From the NCBI GenBank assembly GCA_016987375.1, contig PJRA01000143.1, positions 99,737 to 163,736 of the forward strand: DNA of 64,000 bases, written 5' to 3'. The notes below the pieces were generated by a model. The model had not been told where the DNA came from. It worked only from the letters and a program-made list of their open reading frames with translations, and did no database searches. The stretch is from Brachionus koreanus. Taxonomy: Eukaryota > Rotifera > Eurotatoria > Ploima > Brachionidae. Position numbers and translations under genes: made by a program. The stretch's first letter is position 1. Each line of letters starts with the position of its first letter. Below, piece after piece: positions 59,367 to 64,000 of the stretch.

Positions 59367-60430
59367 TTTTGTTTAATAAGAAGCAAAATATCAAATAACC
59401 AAATATATAAATAAAATTTATTAATTAGTTTTTTTTGTCTCAAACCAAATTATAAAACTAATGAGTTTTTTAATTAAAACAGGAAAAATTGATAACTACC
59501 CGTTGTTTTTTCTTGAAAAAAAAGTTAAAATTTAATTGAAACAGCTTATTTATTTGTATTAAAAAGGTATTTAAAAATTAGATTTTAAATTTGTTATTTA
59601 TTTGCGTTGTTGCAGAAATAATTTTTAATACTTGAATTGGCAAAATAGAATTTAACTCCTAGATCGCAAAAACGAATGTAAATACATCAACAAAATTACT
59701 TTGAGATGCTAGACACATCAAGATCTCACAATTTTATTTTTAAATTCGATTAGACCATTTTAAGTGCAATATTAAATATCAAATTTTTCAATTATTATTT
59801 CTTTAAAAGGATTGAAATATCTAATGTTTAATTTTAAATATGAAAATGCAGCTTTAAATCCCAAAAATTAGATTAAGCAGGCTTTTAAAAATTGAATGTG
59901 CATTTGAAAATTTTAATCTTGGTTGATTTATTAAATAATTATTTATCATAATTTCTATTTGTAGCATATAACTCTTTTTAAGGAAAATGATATTCAGATT
60001 TTTAGAATTAATTTCTGTTTAAAATCTAAAAAGTTAGTCAATTATTTCAGTATCTAAATTCATAATAAAGAGTACAAATAATTATTAAATTCAATTCAAA
60101 TAGAACAAAAATTTAAATTATAATCAAATAAAAAATTTTTTAAAAAAATTTAATTATTGTCATTTATTAGTTCTTTTCACATATTGTTTTCATAATAAAT
60201 ATGAGATTAAGTGAATAAAAAAATTGTCCGCTTTTTTATGTATAATTGATTAAATATTCTCTACAACTTTACAGACCATAATAAAGCTGAAGCTGTTAAA
60301 ATATCAAGCTCGAATCATACACAAATCAAACTCTAAAATTTAACCCATCAACAAAAAAAAAACTTCAAAATCTAAAAATTTTACTGCAAGATTTAAAAAA
60401 AAATAAGAATAATTTTTTAAAAGAAGACAC
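59367..60430. other. Gene-free part of the inverted-repeat spacer
   Basis: AT-rich, no coding signal. The WAP promoter should be at its left end. Confidence 0.5.
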
Positions 60431-60432
60431 TA

Positions 60433-60838
60433 CGCCGTTCGGTGATGCCAAGAGGAACATTTAACTCTCAATTATATTTTAAACAAACAAAAAGAAAATG
60501 TAGACTTGTCAAAGAAGACTTAAATTTTTCTTTTTGTTTCTTTCCGCTAAATACTTTATTTAAAAAATAAAAAAAAAAAAAATTTTTAAAATCAAAAAAA
60601 CAAAAATACCGGTGATTTAGAAAAAATTGAACTGCGGGACTTTTAATGTTAAAAATAGCGTACCGAATTTAAAATAATAAAATAAATATTTTTTTTAAAT
60701 AAATTCTTCAAAGTGCATTAATGAATCAGGATGTAAATCTTGGATCGATTTATTTATTTCAGAAAATTCAATCAAAATTTTATTTTTTATTTTAAGAAAA
60801 ATAAATTTGGGAATTTTCCAGGACTTCACCGAACGGCC
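60433..60838. mobile_element. Candidate ~400-bp MITE with GCCGTTCGGTGA termini
   Basis: GCCGTTCGGTGA at 60434-60445 and its exact reverse complement TCACCGAACGGC at 60826-60837, with weaker matching inward (TGCC versus AGTCC). GC-rich ends in an AT-rich region are unlikely by chance. No target duplication identified and no ORF inside. Confidence 0.5.
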
Positions 60839-60947
60839 AGATAATCTTAGAGAAGCCAAATAGATACAAAAATATAGTGTAGAGTACTAAAAGTCCTTAC
60901 AGAGTAAAGATTTAGTTTAGTGATGTGGTTTATGGACTGCGTGGTTA

Positions 60948-61147
60948 ACTAATATTATAAATTTTGTTTAACCAAAAATCCCGTTAGCCAAAAATTAAGT
61001 TAAAATTTTTATTTTTAAATTTTAGTTTCATTCTAAATTATTCAAATAAATTCTTATTTAATAAAAAAATTCATTTTAATGATTTATTGGAAAAGATTCT
61101 TCAAGAATAGACCAATATTATAAATTTTGTTAAACCAAAAAACCCGT
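60948..61147 (+). repeat. Short direct repeat pair, ~160 bp apart
   Basis: ATATTATAAATTTTGTTTAAC-type sequence followed by CAAAAATCCCGTT occurs at 60951-60985 and again, as AATATTATAAATTTTGTTAA then CCAAAAAACCCGTGTT, at 61111-61147. Confidence 0.6.
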
Positions 61148-61856
61148 GTTGCAGAGATATTTTGATGATTTTTCCACCATCAGTGGATTTTGAACTTGGC
61201 TTGCATGACTATGTATATAAGTTAACCACAAAAATTTTTTAAATAAAAATGAAAAAATGACAAATGCTTGCTGTGTTAAAAAATATTTGATAACTCAGAA
61301 AAATTGAAAATAATTTTAATAAATGCTAAATGATAATGATGGTTTAATTTTCAAAATTGATTTACTTTTTTTGGACAAAGAAAAAAAAAGTAACTGTGTC
61401 ACATTAAAGAAAAAAAATGCAACATGTTACATTAAAAAGTATTAGGTCTGAAATTTATTCTCAAGTATCTCACTTTGAAATAAAATTAGATATCTAAATC
61501 CATTTATTTAAATTGTATTAGAATCTAAATTGGAAATTAAAAGAAAGCCGACAATTGATCTTTGCTTGGTATTTGTGTATAAATAGATATAGAATGTCTA
61601 AGTCTTTATGTATACAAAAACATAACAAAACATATGTACTGTTTTTGTGATCAAACTGTGAAAATTATTTAAACATTGTGAAAATTAACTACTGCTGATT
61701 GCTTCTTTTTTTATTTTAAAATTTATCTTAATAAATTAAATAGGTTTTCATAGCTATCTGAAATACCTATCTACTGTAATTTAATTAATTAATCAATCAA
61801 TCATTCAATTAAAACAATTTCATAATTCTAATCGTTCATCTCATCAATTGAGTATA

Positions 61857-61879
61857 TATACACACACACACACACACAT
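61857..61879 (+). repeat. (CA)n microsatellite
   Basis: ACACACACACACACACACA in the 5' flank of the right RASSF gene. The corresponding place in the left arm (about 57719-57733) is a TA run, so the dinucleotide differs between copies. Confidence 0.9.
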
Positions 61880-61924
61880 AGATTTTAACAAGCAAAGAAA
61901 GGAGACAAATTAAATAGAAATAAA

Positions 61925-62851
61925 ATGGATCAAATAAAAATAAATGTGAATGGAGTTGACAAATTGGCTTCTGGTCTAACCAAAGAAACAACTGTACAAG
62001 ACATAAAATTTGCCATGTTGTATTCACTTGGACTCAAATTGAACAACACACAACTGCTAGATGAATATGGTCTATTTGAACAATGGCAATCAAATGAGCG
62101 TCTTTTGGATTCAAATTTAAAAATTTATAAAATAATCAAAATGTGGAAACAAGTGCCTGGCGATCAATTGTCCCAAGTTAAATTTCTAATCAGAAAAAAA
62201 ATGTCATCTAAACAATTTAAATTTTGTTCATTGTCGCCAAGTGTACCTACTAAAAAATGCACTAGAAAAAACACATCTGATTATCCATCAAAACAAAAAT
62301 CATCTTATTTAAAAAAACAACTTGAAACTTTGAATAATCAACAAGATACTATGTCAGTTAATTCAATAGCTAGTTCGGCTTGGTCAAGCCAAAATGAAGA
62401 CAGTGATTTGGATGATGATTTAAATAATGAGAATAAAACTAGAAAGAGATATGCTAGTGTTAGACGAACTAATCGAACTAGAAATTCATCAATTAAAAGA
62501 ATAAATAGACAACAAACTATTGAAAAAGAAAAACATGAAAAATTGAATGAATTGGATCAATTGAGAACAGAATTGAATCAAATAAAACAAGATTTAATAG
62601 AAACTAAACAAAATAAAAAAGACATTAATTTAATGAAAAATCAATTGAGAAAAATCGACAATTTAATAATTTTGAAAACTAGTTTAATTTCATCGTTAGA
62701 AAATGAACTTAAACGATTGAGCACAAATCAAGACAAATCAAACGCTGGTTTGTCTTGTTCAAATTCAACTTCATCAATTGGTTCAACAGATACTGGCATT
62801 AGCTCTGCACATTCAGACGATGAAACAAATTGTTTTGAAACTCTTGTTTAA
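61925..62851 (+). CDS. N-terminal RASSF-type protein (RA domain + coiled coil), right copy
   Basis: Intronless, 308 aa. Same architecture as the left copy: RA domain residues about 4-91 (MDQIKINVNGVDKLASG start), basic Ser/Asn-rich linker, coiled coil (LDQLRTELNQIKQDLIETK) and the identical C-terminal block NSTSSIGSTDTGISSAHSDD. Differences are concentrated in the linker (for example SDYPSKQKSSYLKKQLETL versus SDCLQKSSYLRKQFETL, and a DDLNNEN insertion). Both frames are intact, which argues that both copies are or recently were functional. It converges on the coiled-coil gene, with only about 155 bp between stop codons. Confidence 0.8.
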   Translation: MDQIKINVNGVDKLASGLTKETTVQDIKFAMLYSLGLKLNNTQLLDEYGLFEQWQSNERLLDSNLKIYKIIKMWKQVPGDQLSQVKFLIRKKMSSKQFKFCSLSPSVPTKKCTRKNTSDYPSKQKSSYLKKQLETLNNQQDTMSVNSIASSAWSSQNEDSDLDDDLNNENKTRKRYASVRRTNRTRNSSIKRINRQQTIEKEKHEKLNELDQLRTELNQIKQDLIETKQNKKDINLMKNQLRKIDNLIILKTSLISSLENELKRLSTNQDKSNAGLSCSNSTSSIGSTDTGISSAHSDDETNCFETLV

Positions 62852-63007
62852 TTTTAAATTAAATTTTTTTGTGCCGATTTTTTTTTAAATTTTTATTTTT
62901 GTTGTTCAATATTTTGTTTAAATTATTTAAGTATTGAAAAAATAAATTTTTTAAAACGAAATAATTATTTTAATTAAAAATATTTATTTAAACAAAAATA
63001 ATTATAT

Positions 63008-64000
63008 TCAAGAATTTAACGATTGGAGTATACTAAGCATTGTGTCCAATTCATTTCTAAATTTTTCTATTTCATTATTTTTTAATCTAAGTTGATTTTC
63101 ATAAAAAGCAACAACTTGTGCCACCTCATCCGATTGTTGAACAATTTCAGAGTCATTCTCTTTTCCAGCATTTGATAGTCTCTGAACCAAACTTTCAAAA
63201 TAAACACACTTTTGACTCAACTGTTTATTCAATTGAACAAGCTTGCCAATTTTTGCCTGACTTTCCTTGCTTCTATTGCAAGCCTCAATCAATAGTCTGA
63301 ATTTAATCGGGTCTTCAAAAACCGACTCGCCATCAAATCCATTTAGAACAACTTTGCTTCCAGTAAATGCACTAACCAATTTTTCTATTTCGGCCTTGTG
63401 TTTTTTGTTCAAATCGTCCCATTTCTTAGAATTCAAGTCCTTCATTTGCTCTATTCTATACTCGAAATCTTTTTCTCTAAGCACAAGTTCATTTTCTTTC
63501 TTACAAAGCTTTATCTTAAGACTTTCCATTTCTGTGTAAACTTGACGCATTGACTCCAATTCGCGCCTTTCAATTACTTTATCCTCCTTTAGCACAAATT
63601 CAGATGGTTCATAATTATTTTTATTAGAACTTTTTAAAAGTTCGATTTCTCTATTCTTTTCGGCAATACACCCACGCAAATCATCAACAGACTTCTTTAA
63701 ATTTTGATTAACTAATTGTAAATTTTTCATTTTCTCCTGATTCTCGTTGTTCATTTTTTTCACAAGAGGACTCAAATCACGATCACGTGACACAACACCT
63801 GATTCCTCGTCCCTTAATTTTTTGTACACAAACATTTTCTGATTCCACATGCGATTCAAACGTTCCATGTCAATACTCTTATCCTTTAGTTTGGCCTCCA
63901 GGTCTTCGATGCGCTTTTCATAATAATCAATGCTTAGATTTACTGGACTAGGATCAGTTTGTTTTGTCTGACGCATTCTCTTTATTACCAAGTCAAGTTC
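63008..64000 (-). CDS. Long coiled-coil protein, C-terminal part (5' end beyond window)
   Basis: The minus-strand frame is open from the window edge (ELDLVIKRMRQTKQ) to a stop at 63008-63010, about 330 residues. Nearly all of it is predicted coiled coil: YYEKRIEDLEAKLKDKSID, EKMKNLQLVNQNLKKSVDDL, ENELVLREKDFEYRIEQMK. A GSKVVLNGFDGESVFEDP break separates two coils. The style is that of centrosomal or ciliary coiled-coil proteins (CEP162-like is a guess), but I cannot name it. The start is not in the window. Codon usage is richer in G/C than intergenic DNA, supporting a real gene. Confidence 0.65.
   Translation of the reverse strand, partial: ELDLVIKRMRQTKQTDPSPVNLSIDYYEKRIEDLEAKLKDKSIDMERLNRMWNQKMFVYKKLRDEESGVVSRDRDLSPLVKKMNNENQEKMKNLQLVNQNLKKSVDDLRGCIAEKNREIELLKSSNKNNYEPSEFVLKEDKVIERRELESMRQVYTEMESLKIKLCKKENELVLREKDFEYRIEQMKDLNSKKWDDLNKKHKAEIEKLVSAFTGSKVVLNGFDGESVFEDPIKFRLLIEACNRSKESQAKIGKLVQLNKQLSQKCVYFESLVQRLSNAGKENDSEIVQQSDEVAQVVAFYENQLRLKNNEIEKFRNELDTMLSILQSLNS

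Larger units (their letters stand above)
61143..62915 (+). repeat. Inverted duplication, right arm
   Basis: Partner of 56690-58645. Shorter by about 180 bp, mainly in the promoter-distal part. Begins at GTGTTGCAGAGATATTTTG and extends past the RASSF stop to TTGTTCAATATT. Confidence 0.85.

Noticed and set aside
1..64000. CRISPR arrays, bacterial operons, tRNA or rRNA genes
   Set aside because: None seen; the spliceosomal introns and animal domain families show a eukaryotic nuclear sequence, and no cloverleaf or rRNA motif was recognised by eye.

Overview
The window looks like nuclear DNA of a small invertebrate with a compact, very AT-rich genome. It has spliceosomal genes with many short GT-AG introns (mostly 45-70 bp), animal-type families (SLC26 transporter, CYP46-like P450, rhodopsin-like GPCR, N-terminal RASSF, WAP, Ly6/EGF and LRR proteins), and debris of Tc1/mariner, hAT, MULE, piggyBac-type and non-LTR elements. 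A monogonont rotifer (Brachionus-like) is my best guess. It rests on overall style and not on a diagnostic marker. Two assembly gaps (runs of N) are present.

Layout. 1-4.3 kb: repeats, then a complete 10-exon SLC26 anion transporter. 4.8-9.8 kb: a 20-exon gene (CR1) for a type II membrane protein with a long cysteine-rich modular ectodomain. 10.1-19.6 kb: two almost identical copies of a 1.3-1.4 kb segment carrying a four-TM protein gene and a reverse-transcriptase fragment; between them lie a tail-anchored coiled-coil gene, a gutted MULE and a non-LTR remnant. 20.4-23 kb: a TTAA-flanked MITE, a secreted LU+EGF gene, a TA-flanked MITE and a dispersed repeat. 23.7-26.2 kb: an intronless LRR ectodomain gene split by one in-frame stop. 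27.4-32.8 kb: CR2, a 21-exon paralogue of CR1. 32.5-34.6 kb: a tandem duplication of the last two CR2 exons plus the last exon of the convergent P450, with a hAT relic between the copies. 34.4-39.1 kb (minus): a complete 9-exon CYP46-like P450. 39.1-51 kb: gene-poor, with RT relics and short hairpin repeats. 51.0-55.8 kb: an atypical GPCR. 56.7-62.9 kb: two N-terminal RASSF genes in inverted-repeat arms of 1.8-2 kb, around a spacer holding a WAP-domain gene and a possible MITE. 63.0 kb to the end (minus): the C-terminal part of a coiled-coil gene.

No operon-like pathway is visible. The unifying theme is duplication: five independent local duplications (85-bp direct repeats, CR1/CR2, the four-TM pair, the CR2/P450 3' ends, the RASSF pair), several touching transposon remnants. 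CR1 and CR2 share a near-identical 1.6-kb tract ending abruptly inside an exon, which suggests gene conversion or very recent exchange in a fast-evolving surface-protein family. Exon boundaries are my manual reconstructions from reading frame, splice dinucleotides and phase. All of the multi-exon models close without a frame error, but none has transcript support here.
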